Positions 7,077 to 14,956 are shown, counted from the stretch's first letter. The stretch is DNA of 15,168 nucleotides from Rickettsiella sp. (GCA_031119195.1 JAVHYG010000027.1:1-15168); one strand, 5' to 3'. Program-made: numbers and translations. The notes: generated by a model from the sequence alone, not told the origin.

Positions 7077-8654
7077 ATGTCTACTAACCCTTTGATAAAT
7101 AACCTACTTTCTAGCAAGCCCCATGATAATCCTACTTCACAATTAGGATTAATTGAAACTCATGTTTCCTGGGTTATTTTGACGGGGGAATATGCCTATA
7201 AAATCAAAAAACCAGTCAATTTTGAGTTCTTAGATTTCTCTACATTAGAAAAAAGGAAATATTACTGTGAAGAAGAACTACGACTAGGACAGCAATTTGC
7301 ATCAGAAATATACCTAGCTGTCGTACCCATTACCGGAACTAAGGAGCAGCCACAAATTAACGGCACAGGTCCTATTTTAGAATATGCCATCAAGATGCGT
7401 GAATTTCCGCAAGAAAATTTACTAAGTAGTTTATTAAAACAAAAACTCCTAACAGAAAATATCATTGATCAACTGAGTAAATTAATAGCAGATTTTCATA
7501 AAAAAACACCACTTGCTCCGCAAAAATCTCATTTTGGCCTTCCTAAAGAAGTCCACGCACCAACCAAACAAAATTTTGAACAAACAGCTCCTTTGCTATC
7601 TAATCAAACCGATATTAAACAATTAAAACGATTAGAAACATGGGCCGATGAACAATTTAACCAGCATTATGCTCTACTACAAGAACGAAAAAAACAAGGT
7701 TTTATTCGCGATTGTCATGGTGATCTTCACTTAGCAAATATAATTCTCTATAAAAACAAACCTATGCTTTTTGATCGTTTAGAATTTAATGAAGATCTAA
7801 GATGGACAGATGTAATTGCAGATCTTGCCTTTCTGATGATGGATTTAACTGAAAAAAAACAACTAAGGTTCTCTAACCAATTGCTTAACACCTATCTCAG
7901 CTATACCGGTGATTATCAAGGACTTGCTCTATTACCTTATTATTTAACTTATCGGGCTGTTGTACGAGCCAAAATAGCTTTATTTCGATTAGCACAGCCG
8001 GGGCTGAATGACAAAGAAAAACAAGAAATAAAAAACGAATATTATAATTTTATCAAACTTGCAGAGTTTTATACACTACCTTCTAACCCTTGTTTGATTA
8101 TTACCCATGGATTTGCTGGCTCAGGAAAAACAACCACAGCAAAAAATATTGCTAAATATTGTGGCGCTATTCAAGTAAATTCTGACATTATACGCAAGCG
8201 TTTATTCCATATACCTATAAATTCTCGCTCTAACTCTGGGGTAAATAGCGGAATTTATACATCCGAAGCTACCAAAGAAACTTACAAAGAACTCGTCTAT
8301 TTTTCCAAATTAATCGTGATATCTGGTTTTACAGTTGTTATTGATGCTTCATTTCTTCTTCAGGCACAACGAGCTATTTTTTATGAAATCGCAAATCAAT
8401 TAAAAGTACCTTTCTTTATTTTACACTGTCAAGCAAAGGATTTTGAAATAGAAAGGCGAATAAAAAATCGATTAAAGAATAAAACTAGCGTTTCTGAAGC
8501 CGATTTAACTATTTTAAACGAACAAAAAAAAATTAGTGAGCCTTTGAACAATGAAGAAAAAAAACACACTTTTATAATTGATGATAAACACACCTCTTTA
8601 AAAACCGCTTTAAAAAAAATTTGTCCGCATATATTACCCCTAACTAATCACTAA
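7077..8654 (+). CDS. Fused aminoglycoside-phosphotransferase-like / P-loop kinase protein
   Basis: The 525-residue protein has two recognisable halves. Residues 25-330 form an aminoglycoside-phosphotransferase-like kinase fold: ETHVSWVILTGEYAYKIKKP (27-46) with the presumed ATP-binding Lys in KIKKP, the catalytic loop DCHGDLHLANIIL (212-224) and the metal-binding Asp in LFDRLEFNEDLRW (231-243). Residues 338-515 form a P-loop kinase with Walker A GFAGSGKTTTA (345-355), SDIIRKRLF (369-377) and a Walker B-like VVIDASF (420-426). This architecture is known as 'bifunctional aminoglycoside phosphotransferase / ATP-binding protein' (COG2187 plus COG0645); its physiological substrate is not established, and the name does not mean drug resistance. 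No clear Shine-Dalgarno sequence precedes the ATG, but the N-terminus fits family members. It is divergent from cfa and followed by ubiK after 107 bp. Confidence 0.85.
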   Translation: MSTNPLINNLLSSKPHDNPTSQLGLIETHVSWVILTGEYAYKIKKPVNFEFLDFSTLEKRKYYCEEELRLGQQFASEIYLAVVPITGTKEQPQINGTGPILEYAIKMREFPQENLLSSLLKQKLLTENIIDQLSKLIADFHKKTPLAPQKSHFGLPKEVHAPTKQNFEQTAPLLSNQTDIKQLKRLETWADEQFNQHYALLQERKKQGFIRDCHGDLHLANIILYKNKPMLFDRLEFNEDLRWTDVIADLAFLMMDLTEKKQLRFSNQLLNTYLSYTGDYQGLALLPYYLTYRAVVRAKIALFRLAQPGLNDKEKQEIKNEYYNFIKLAEFYTLPSNPCLIITHGFAGSGKTTTAKNIAKYCGAIQVNSDIIRKRLFHIPINSRSNSGVNSGIYTSEATKETYKELVYFSKLIVISGFTVVIDASFLLQAQRAIFYEIANQLKVPFFILHCQAKDFEIERRIKNRLKNKTSVSEADLTILNEQKKISEPLNNEEKKHTFIIDDKHTSLKTALKKICPHILPLTNH

Positions 8655-8669
8655 GTCTTCCTTAAGATT
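8654..8669 (+). terminator. Small hairpin directly after the kinase stop codon
   Basis: AGTCTT and AAGATT can form a 6-bp stem (one G-U) around CCTT, starting at the last base of the stop codon. No T-run follows, so it is a weak candidate terminator at most. Confidence 0.15.
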
Positions 8670-8761
8670 ACAAATTTATTATCTCAACATTGGGCATATC
8701 ATTTATAAGATGCTATCGTAAACCGGTTGAGTTAAAATAATAAATTTAATGGGGAATATTT

Positions 8762-9034
8762 ATGATTGATATGAACTTTATTAATGATTTGGCAAAGCAA
8801 TTCAATGATAAGCTTCCACCTGGTGTAAGCAAATTCAAGAAAGAACTCGATAAAAATTTTCGCGCGGTTTTGCAAAGCGTATTTTCCAAACTTGATTTAG
8901 TAACCCGGGAAGAGTTTAATGTTCAAATTGGCATTTTAAAAAAAACGCGCGCTAAACTAACTCTTTTAGAGAAACATGTGGCACAATTAGAAATACATTT
9001 ACCTAAAATAAGATCACAAAAAATAAGTAAATAA
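8762..9034 (+). CDS. ubiK: Ubiquinone biosynthesis accessory factor UbiK (YqiC/BMFP family)
   Basis: UbiK is a small, membrane-associated, coiled-coil trimer that works with UbiJ to support aerobic ubiquinone synthesis. The 90-residue protein shows the conserved central block KLDLVTREEFNVQ (43-55), nearly identical to E. coli RLDLVSREEFDVQ, then the helical region ILKKTRAKLTLLEKHVAQLE (58-77). The N-terminus MIDMNFINDLAKQ corresponds to the MIDPKKIEQIARQ of E. coli, which supports the start; GGGGA lies 6-7 nt before the ATG. It sits 73 bp upstream of yifB, a neighbourhood shared with other gammaproteobacteria such as Pseudomonas. The C-terminal tail is slightly shorter than in E. coli and Lys-rich. 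Confidence 0.92.
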   Translation: MIDMNFINDLAKQFNDKLPPGVSKFKKELDKNFRAVLQSVFSKLDLVTREEFNVQIGILKKTRAKLTLLEKHVAQLEIHLPKIRSQKISK

Positions 9035-9107
9035 TAACCATTAAACAAACGGGTTACAGGAGTAGAAAGCAATATCAGCCTAAAAAGAATAGTAACAAGG
9101 AGCTGTT

Positions 9108-10616
9108 ATGTCACTAGCTATAATACAAACGCGCGCAAGTGCAGGAATAAAAGCAGCGCGCGTAACTGTAGAAACTCACATTTCTAAGGGACTACCTAGC
9201 TTATCTATCGTTGGACTTGCTGAAACCGAAGTAAAAGAAAGTCGAGACCGAGTTCGCAGCGCACTCATAAATTCACAGTTTGAATTTCCTATCCGGCGAA
9301 TTACCATCAGTCTTGCGCCCGCTGACTTACCAAAACATGGGAGTCGCTTTGACTTACCCATCGCTTTAGGAATTCTAGCTGCTTCTAAACAAATCCCCAA
9401 CGATGCGCTTAATGAGTATGAATTTATTGGGGAATTAGCTTTATCAGGCGAACTACGACCTGTTTCAGCCATCTTACCGTTTGCATTAGAAGCTTATAAA
9501 GCAAAACACAAAATTATATTACCGACCGATAATGCCTTAGAAGCCAGTTTGTGTCGAAATTGCATTGTATTACCTGCTAACAATATTTTACAAATTTGCT
9601 CTCATCTATGTGGGAAAGAACTTATAACACCCTATGAACGTACTGAAGAAATACCTGAATATAAATTTTCAACTGATTTAGCAGACGTTTATGGACAATC
9701 TCACGCAAAACGTGCTCTCGAAATTGCTGCAAGTGGCAAACATAGTTTACTTCTGATAGGACCGCCAGGAACAGGAAAAACTATGTTAGCTACTCGCTTA
9801 ATCACACTATTACCTGCCTTAAATGACGATGAAGCTTTAGAATTAGCGGCTATTCACTCAATTTCTGGTAAAACATTAAATATAAATAATTGGAAATTAC
9901 CCCCTTTCCGTACACCTCATCATACAGCTTCCCACATCGCACTTGTTGGTGGTGGTAGCCCACCTCGCCCCGGTGAAATATCCCTAGCTCACCAAGGTAT
10001 TCTATTTCTTGACGAATTACCTGAATTTAGTCGGCACGTTTTAGAATCCTTACGTGAACCTTTAGAGTCGGGAACCATTACAATCTCGCGTGCAGCACGT
10101 CAAAGCGAATTTCCTGCGAATTTTCAACTTATTGCTGCCATGAATCCATGCCCTTGCGGTTATTTTAGAACTTTGCCTAATCGTTGCGAATGTTCAACTG
10201 ATCGTTTACATCGCTACAATAGAAAGTTATCAGGCCCGTTTTTAGATCGTATCGATATGCAACTTAATGTCATATTACCTCCTAAAACTTTCTTTTTAAA
10301 TACGCCGCAAACAGAATCCAGTGCATCCATTCGACTTCGTGTAATAAAAGCTCGCGAGAAACAAAAATATAATCGAAATAAATTAAACAGCTCTCTGTCA
10401 GGGGAAACCTTAAAAAAAGCCTGTAGACTCTCTTCTAAAAATGAAAATTTATTGGAAAATGCCGTTAAAAAATTCCAACTCTCAGCACGCGCATATCACC
10501 GTATCCTTCGTGTAGCGCGTACCATTGCTGATTTAGCCGATTCTGAAAAAATAGAAACCCCACATCTTATGGAAGCCTTGAGCTATAGATCAAAAATTCC
10601 GCTATCGATGAGCTAA
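9108..10616 (+). CDS. comM: YifB/ComM family Mg-chelatase-like AAA+ protein
   Basis: The family members (ComM of Haemophilus and Vibrio, YifB of E. coli) form hexameric AAA+ helicases; ComM promotes branch migration during integration of transforming DNA. The 502-residue protein has the Lon-protease-like N-terminal domain (about 20-165, with GLPSLSIVGLAETEVKESRDR), then the AAA+ core with Walker A IGPPGTGKTML (217-227), Walker B GILFLDELPEF (297-307), the RTPHHTAS segment (268-275), the cysteine-rich MNPCPCGYF ... RCECS (345-363), SGPFLDRID (375-383) and the C-terminal helical domain with RAYHRILRVARTIADL. All motifs are intact and the length is normal. GGAG lies 6 nt before the ATG. The gene converges on the protease-like gene with only 9 bp between the stop codons, so no separate terminator fits in the gap. 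Confidence 0.94.
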   Translation: MSLAIIQTRASAGIKAARVTVETHISKGLPSLSIVGLAETEVKESRDRVRSALINSQFEFPIRRITISLAPADLPKHGSRFDLPIALGILAASKQIPNDALNEYEFIGELALSGELRPVSAILPFALEAYKAKHKIILPTDNALEASLCRNCIVLPANNILQICSHLCGKELITPYERTEEIPEYKFSTDLADVYGQSHAKRALEIAASGKHSLLLIGPPGTGKTMLATRLITLLPALNDDEALELAAIHSISGKTLNINNWKLPPFRTPHHTASHIALVGGGSPPRPGEISLAHQGILFLDELPEFSRHVLESLREPLESGTITISRAARQSEFPANFQLIAAMNPCPCGYFRTLPNRCECSTDRLHRYNRKLSGPFLDRIDMQLNVILPPKTFFLNTPQTESSASIRLRVIKAREKQKYNRNKLNSSLSGETLKKACRLSSKNENLLENAVKKFQLSARAYHRILRVARTIADLADSEKIETPHLMEALSYRSKIPLSMS

Positions 10617-10625
10617 CAAGTAATT

Positions 10626-12569
10626 TTATGTCATTTTTAAATTTAAATGTTTGTTCTCTTTTAGATCTTCAGGAGGTCTCTGAAAAGGTTTATCTTTAAA
10701 AAAAAGTAAATCGGAGCTATCTAACAATAAGGTTTTTTTTCCTTCAACTACCGGCGGTTTATGAATCATTACAAGTTTATTTATTAATCTCAAGATTTTC
10801 TCTAAATCATCATCAGATAAAGTAGCGGGGGGATTTTCGAGCATAGTTAAAATATAATTAAAACAAATGGGTTTTAAAAAGAAAATTTCTTCTATAGGAG
10901 TTAATTCTCCTTCATTAGATAAGGCTAGCCATTGATAAAATAGACATAATTGCTTATCAGATTTTGATATTATTTTTAACATAGAAAAAAAATACTGCTC
11001 AGAAAAACTCCCATCGCTTATTAAATATCTAAATACACTCTGATTAGTCCTTATAATATAGCTTTTAAGCGTAACTAAAAGAGTGGCTGCTCCTGTTTCA
11101 TTGTTTAATTTATCAATTAGCTCTAAAAGGAAAGGTAATTTTTTTTTATCGCCGTTTTCCCAAAAGATTTGAATACCTACCTCGCCAGTATTAACGCTAC
11201 TTCGGACAAGTTGAGTTGCTAGCCATTCAATTCCTCCTGAAGAATTTTCAATTATTGCTAATATAGCTAAAAAGCTTTGCATATCTAATAATCTGCTCCA
11301 TTTAAAAAATTCTATATCCTCCATATTTCTCAATAGAATTTGAGAAAAAAAAGCTTTACACGCATCCAGCGATTGCATTATTTGCATCAACATTGCTGTT
11401 AATTTTTTAGGTTTTACTTTTTGTACAACTTCAATAGTAGTTTTAGCTTGATCATTTTTTGCGAAAAGAAATTTTACAAAAAAATAAATTTCACTTTTTT
11501 TAGAAATTTTAAACAAATCAAATAAAGAGCTGGGATTTTCTAATAAAAAATTAAAAAATACCGGCATATACTTGTTGGAATAAACTAATTGGCAAATTAA
11601 ATTAGCAAGTTTTTCATCTTTCTGTGAAAAATGAAAGACGTTTTTTAGCTCTTCAACTGGAATCGAAAAAAAATCTAAATTATTATTCTCTAAATTGAGT
11701 AATATCTGATAAGCATCGTTAATTAATTCTTCTTTAAAAATTTCAAATTTTGTTTTCCAATTAAATAATTTGATTTTATCTCTTTCCTCAAGACTCGCTA
11801 ATTTAATGGTTATCTCTTTCCCTAGAATCCGAAGTACTTCTTTAGAAACTTCTGTAGTATTAGAAAATAATTTGTCTAAACTTAAAACTGAATCATGTGA
11901 ATAATTCGGATCATAAACTCCCCAATATTCTTTATCATACATAACAGCAATAGCATGATTATGCGATAATATTAAATAGATATTAGTTTTTATTATTTCA
12001 CTTTTAAATAAATAGCTTAATTCTTCTATTATAAATTTATCATGAATGTCCGCCTCAACTTGAATCTGTTTTATTTGGCCAATTTCATTAACAAATTCAA
12101 AATACTTAATATCTGCTCCTAAGATATTGATTTGAGAAATATTTTTAAAATCTAAGGAAGGAACAAATAGAGCCGATTTATAATGCGACTCCGACCAAGA
12201 ACCATTAACAGTAAGAAAATCACATGTTGTCGTGTCTAACTGATGAAATGCAATGTAATGAATAAGTCTTTCAAAAATTTCTTTTAAGCGAATTGGCTTT
12301 TTTTCTAATGATCCTGGCATTAAAATAGATTTGCTTAAAGCTATTGGTGAGCCATCCCAATAATAAGCCTTAACCAACATTGCTCGCCACCAGCCCAATC
12401 TTCCGGCCAATGCCATCGCTGCATAACAAAGTGCAAAACCAAAACAATGTCCATTTTTAAAATCTTCAATTAGTTTATCTATTAAAATTGGATCATACTG
12501 GCTTTTTATTTCTTTCTTTTTTAGCTCTAGATAACGAATAAACTTATTTAAGATCACAGTCTGTGACAT
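10626..12569 (-). CDS. Large protein with YopT/AvrPphB-like (C58-type) cysteine-protease signature
   Basis: I do not recognise an orthologue of this 647-residue protein. The N-terminal region (about 25-260) has a papain-like triad in the right order: Cys42 in NGHCFGFALCYA (39-50), His205 in SHNHAIAVMYD (202-212) and Asp220 in WGVYDPNYS (216-224). The HA-x-A then Y/F-DPN layout, with 15 residues from His to Asp, resembles YopT and AvrPphB (peptidase family C58). Residues 270-600 are predominantly helical with no known motif, and there is no signal peptide or membrane segment. The end carries a Glu-rich patch (EDLKE, 634-638) and Leu at -4, compatible with a Dot/Icm-type secretion signal. GGAAAG lies about 8 nt before the ATG. 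By eye it is richer in A+T than its housekeeping neighbours and sits alone between conserved genes, as an acquired gene would. Protease activity and secretion are inference. Confidence 0.6.
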   Translation of the reverse strand: MSQTVILNKFIRYLELKKKEIKSQYDPILIDKLIEDFKNGHCFGFALCYAAMALAGRLGWWRAMLVKAYYWDGSPIALSKSILMPGSLEKKPIRLKEIFERLIHYIAFHQLDTTTCDFLTVNGSWSESHYKSALFVPSLDFKNISQINILGADIKYFEFVNEIGQIKQIQVEADIHDKFIIEELSYLFKSEIIKTNIYLILSHNHAIAVMYDKEYWGVYDPNYSHDSVLSLDKLFSNTTEVSKEVLRILGKEITIKLASLEERDKIKLFNWKTKFEIFKEELINDAYQILLNLENNNLDFFSIPVEELKNVFHFSQKDEKLANLICQLVYSNKYMPVFFNFLLENPSSLFDLFKISKKSEIYFFVKFLFAKNDQAKTTIEVVQKVKPKKLTAMLMQIMQSLDACKAFFSQILLRNMEDIEFFKWSRLLDMQSFLAILAIIENSSGGIEWLATQLVRSSVNTGEVGIQIFWENGDKKKLPFLLELIDKLNNETGAATLLVTLKSYIIRTNQSVFRYLISDGSFSEQYFFSMLKIISKSDKQLCLFYQWLALSNEGELTPIEEIFFLKPICFNYILTMLENPPATLSDDDLEKILRLINKLVMIHKPPVVEGKKTLLLDSSDLLFFKDKPFQRPPEDLKENKHLNLKMT

Positions 12570-12586
12570 TATTTCTTTCCAACTAA

Positions 12587-12615
12587 ATTATAGTAATTAT
12601 TTGCTTTTAGTTTAA
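12587..12615 (-). promoter_or_regulatory. Candidate promoter of the protease-like gene
   Basis: On the minus strand a perfect TATAAT (12592-12587) lies 17 bp downstream of TTAAAC (12615-12610), and 17 bp before the start codon at 12569. The -35 match is weak, which would suit an activated promoter. Confidence 0.35.
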
Positions 12616-12624
12616 GAAAAATTT

Positions 12625-12641
12625 ATTAAGACAAAATTAAA
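12625..12641 (-). promoter_or_regulatory. PmrA-box-like direct repeat upstream of the protease-like gene
   Basis: On the minus strand TTTAAT-N5-CTTAAT fits the PmrA half-site pair HTTAAD-N5-HTTAAD, known to control Dot/Icm effector genes in Legionella and Coxiella. It ends 32 bp upstream of the TATAAT, farther than is usual, and the region is very AT-rich, so a chance match is quite possible. Confidence 0.2.
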
Positions 12642-12671
12642 ATGATTTAAGCTAAACAGATACTGCTGGGC

Positions 12672-12699
12672 TTGACGTTGAATAAATCCTAGATATAAA
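12672..12699 (+). promoter_or_regulatory. Candidate promoter of the Kdo hydroxylase-birA pair
   Basis: TTGACG (12672-12677) and TATAAA (12694-12699) are separated by 16 bp and lie 33 bp before the ATG at 12732. Each box matches the sigma-70 consensus at five of six positions, the best promoter match I found among the protein genes of the window. Confidence 0.5.
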
Positions 12700-12731
12700 A
12701 AAGAAAAAACTATATAATAAATCTTATTTAG

Positions 12732-13625
12732 ATGGATATATTAGATATGGACGTTTTCTCTATCTATACAGCTGATGATTGGAACTATAGATTTAAAGAG
12801 AATGAACAAGAAAACGCTTTATCTGACTTAGAAGCTGGCAAAATTCTCTATTGCCCACAACTTCGTTTTAAATTATATCCTGATGAACGACCTTTATTTA
12901 TTCCCTATGTTGTCAATAAAAAAACTAAAAACATCAGTTTTAATATTCATACCGATTCATTACGAGGAATAAAAGCGGATAAAAAACATTGTATGCAATT
13001 AAAAACTATGTTAACTCGTTTTTCGCAGCAAGCAAAAAACTTTATGAATGCATTATTTCCGCAATACACTACGACACTAAGTATGGGACGCACAAGTTAT
13101 CGACCTGTACAAATTAAAAATCGCAAAACTTCTGTCCGCAAGGATGATAGCCGCCTACATGTGGATGCTTTTCCTGCAAATCCAAATCAAGGAAAACGTA
13201 TTCTACGCCTATTTTGCAATATCAACCCCTACGGAGAAAATCGTGTTTGGCGGGTTGGCGAATCTTTTCACGCCGTTGTGCAGCACTTCTTACCCAAACT
13301 ATCTAAGCCCTTTCCCGGCATTGCTACATTATTACATTGGGCAGGTATTACAAAAAGTATTCGTTCCCATTACGACCATATTATGCTACAACTTCATGAC
13401 CATATGAAACTCGACACTGAGTATCAAAAAAGAGTAAAATACACTGAAATTTGCTTCTCTCCTGGAAGCAGTTGGGTAGTTTCAACTGACCAGGTCTCGC
13501 ATGCTGCTATATCAGGTCAATATATGCTTGAACAAACCTTTTACTTGCCAATAACCGCTATGAAAAATCCTGAAGCAGCACCGATAAATATTTTAGAGAA
13601 TTTCCTGGGACGTCCTTTGATTTAA
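12732..13625 (+). CDS. kdoO: Kdo 3-hydroxylase, Fe(II)/2-oxoglutarate dioxygenase (KdoO family)
   Basis: KdoO hydroxylates 3-deoxy-D-manno-octulosonic acid of lipopolysaccharide to Ko, an acid-stable sugar, using Fe(II), O2 and 2-oxoglutarate. The 297-residue length is normal for the family. Metal ligands appear as H-x-D in SRLHVDAFPANPNQGKR (140-156; His143, Asp145) and the distal His257 in STDQVSHAAISGQY (251-264), followed by EQTFYLPI (267-274). RILRLFCNINP (156-166) and RVWRVGESF (171-179) are further family-like segments. I assign the family from this layout; the symbol follows characterised Yersinia and Burkholderia KdoO. No Shine-Dalgarno sequence is evident before ATG 12732 or the alternative ATG at 12747. 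It is probably cotranscribed with birA, 17 bp downstream, and divergent from the protease-like gene. Confidence 0.82.
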   Translation: MDILDMDVFSIYTADDWNYRFKENEQENALSDLEAGKILYCPQLRFKLYPDERPLFIPYVVNKKTKNISFNIHTDSLRGIKADKKHCMQLKTMLTRFSQQAKNFMNALFPQYTTTLSMGRTSYRPVQIKNRKTSVRKDDSRLHVDAFPANPNQGKRILRLFCNINPYGENRVWRVGESFHAVVQHFLPKLSKPFPGIATLLHWAGITKSIRSHYDHIMLQLHDHMKLDTEYQKRVKYTEICFSPGSSWVVSTDQVSHAAISGQYMLEQTFYLPITAMKNPEAAPINILENFLGRPLI

Positions 13626-13642
13626 GTTCATTTTTTTCTAAT

Positions 13643-14614
13643 ATGTCCCTTCTTAAATCCACATTAAATTTGCTTGCTGATGGCAAATTTCACTCAGAGA
13701 AAGACCTTAGCCAATTTTTAGGTTTGCCGAACAGTGTTGTTACCGAGACCTTACAACAACTTTTACAACCAGCTATTAATTTAGAAAAGCTTGAAGGAAA
13801 AGGTTATCGTATTCCTGGAGGATTAGAATTACTTAATGAAAAACTAATTTTAAATGAACTTGCTGAAGCTTATTACTTACTTAATCAATTAGAAATACTT
13901 ACAACGATTGGCTCTACAAATACTTACTTATTAGAAAAAAAGGGGATATTGAAGACAATCGCTGTCTTTTCAGAACAGCAAACTGCTGGACGCGGTCAAT
14001 TTAATCGTACATGGATGTCTTCCACTTTTGGAAAAAATATTGCACTATCAATTTTGTGGCATTTGCCAAAAAAAATAAACACATTAACTGGTTTGAGCCT
14101 GGTTATAGGCGTAGCCGTTGTTCAAGCACTTGAGGAATATGGTTTAAACGGGCTTAAATTGAAATGGCCTAATGATGTAATTTACCTAGAAAAAAAATTA
14201 GCAGGTGTTTTAATAGAAGCATCCTCGTCTAACTCAGCAGCATTTAATCCAGTCGTAGTAGGTATTGGACTCAATCTTTATCATCCAATCGGTGTCTCCA
14301 ACAATATCAACCAAGCGATTACAGACATATATTCGATTCAAAAACTACCGCCCCAACGAAATCGCATAGCAGGTCTTTTATTGAAAAATATATTAACAAC
14401 GCTTTTAGAATTTCAAACCAAAGGCTTGACACCTTTTATTGAGAAATGGCAAAAGTTCGATTATTTGATAAACAGAGTTGTCGATATACAAAAAGACAAT
14501 ACTTTTGTTAAGGGGGTTGTTAGAGGAATTAACTCACAAGGTCAGTTAAGTATTGAAATTGCAGGGAAAATACAGCACTTTGTTGGGGGGGAAATCCAAA
14601 TCAACTTAAATTAA
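13643..14614 (+). CDS. birA: Bifunctional biotin-[acetyl-CoA-carboxylase] ligase / biotin operon repressor BirA
   Basis: BirA makes biotinyl-5'-AMP and attaches biotin to the carrier protein of acetyl-CoA carboxylase; the N-terminal helix-turn-helix form also represses biotin synthesis genes. The 323-residue protein has the winged-helix domain (1-62, ending GKGYRIPGG), the ligase signature TIGSTNTYLL (88-97), QQTAGRGQFNRTW (112-124), SLVIGVAVVQAL (152-163), LKWPNDVIYLEKKLAGVLIEA (173-193, with Lys185 matching the E. coli catalytic Lys183) and the C-terminal domain with INRVV and VGGEIQI (314-320). The biotin-binding loop reads GRGQFNR where E. coli has GRGRRGR. There is no visible Shine-Dalgarno sequence (the leader is T-rich), so translation may be coupled to the gene upstream. 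The tRNA-Thr that follows matches the birA-thrU neighbourhood of E. coli. Confidence 0.94.
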   Translation: MSLLKSTLNLLADGKFHSEKDLSQFLGLPNSVVTETLQQLLQPAINLEKLEGKGYRIPGGLELLNEKLILNELAEAYYLLNQLEILTTIGSTNTYLLEKKGILKTIAVFSEQQTAGRGQFNRTWMSSTFGKNIALSILWHLPKKINTLTGLSLVIGVAVVQALEEYGLNGLKLKWPNDVIYLEKKLAGVLIEASSSNSAAFNPVVVGIGLNLYHPIGVSNNINQAITDIYSIQKLPPQRNRIAGLLLKNILTTLLEFQTKGLTPFIEKWQKFDYLINRVVDIQKDNTFVKGVVRGINSQGQLSIEIAGKIQHFVGGEIQINLN

Positions 14615-14816
14615 CAGTCTGAAATTGCTAACTAAATATAATTCATCTTTCGTTTATTTCTCGGATAACTCAGTTCTTACAACTTACCTTAATTAATGGA
14701 TCCTGGATTTAAATCTTCTTTTCAATACCAAACCAACCTTTAATTTTTTTATCTTTCTTCAATAACGATTATTATAGATAAATAAGGCACTGCGTAGCAA
14801 TTGTCTATCAAACTAG

Positions 14817-14836
14817 GTTATAAAAATCTTTATAAC
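14817..14836. repeat. Perfect 8-bp inverted repeat
   Basis: GTTATAAA and TTTATAAC are exact reverse complements separated by AATC. The stem is AT-rich and lacks a following T-run, so it is a poor intrinsic terminator; it could be a protein-binding site or chance. Confidence 0.4.
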
Positions 14837-14851
14837 GCGAATTCGACATAA

Positions 14852-14956
14852 CTAACTAGCAAAAGAAGCGATAAAGAGGGGGTTGTAAATGTAAGCTGCA
14901 ACCGCAGCCACGCTACACGCGCTTAAAATAGCAATGTAATGGATAATTGGTCCCAA
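14852..14956 (-). CDS. Possible 34-residue hydrophobic peptide or gene remnant
   Basis: A minus-strand frame opening at TTG (14956-14954) encodes a hydrophobic stretch (IIHYIAILSACSVAAVAAYI) then NPLFIASFAS and a TAG stop, as a single transmembrane helix would. It coincides with the only GC-richer patch of the spacer. No ATG lies in frame before an upstream stop, and only a weak TAGG precedes the TTG, so it may be a truncated gene end or chance. Confidence 0.15.
   Translation of the reverse strand: MGPIIHYIAILSACSVAAVAAYIYNPLFIASFAS

Noticed and set aside
10617..10625. Search for a bidirectional terminator between the convergent yifB and protease-like genes
   Set aside because: Only 9 bp separate the stop codons and no stem-loop with a T-run is visible.
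13144..13407. Plus-strand 87-residue frame inside the Kdo hydroxylase gene
   Set aside because: It is an out-of-frame shadow of the conserved hydroxylase core.
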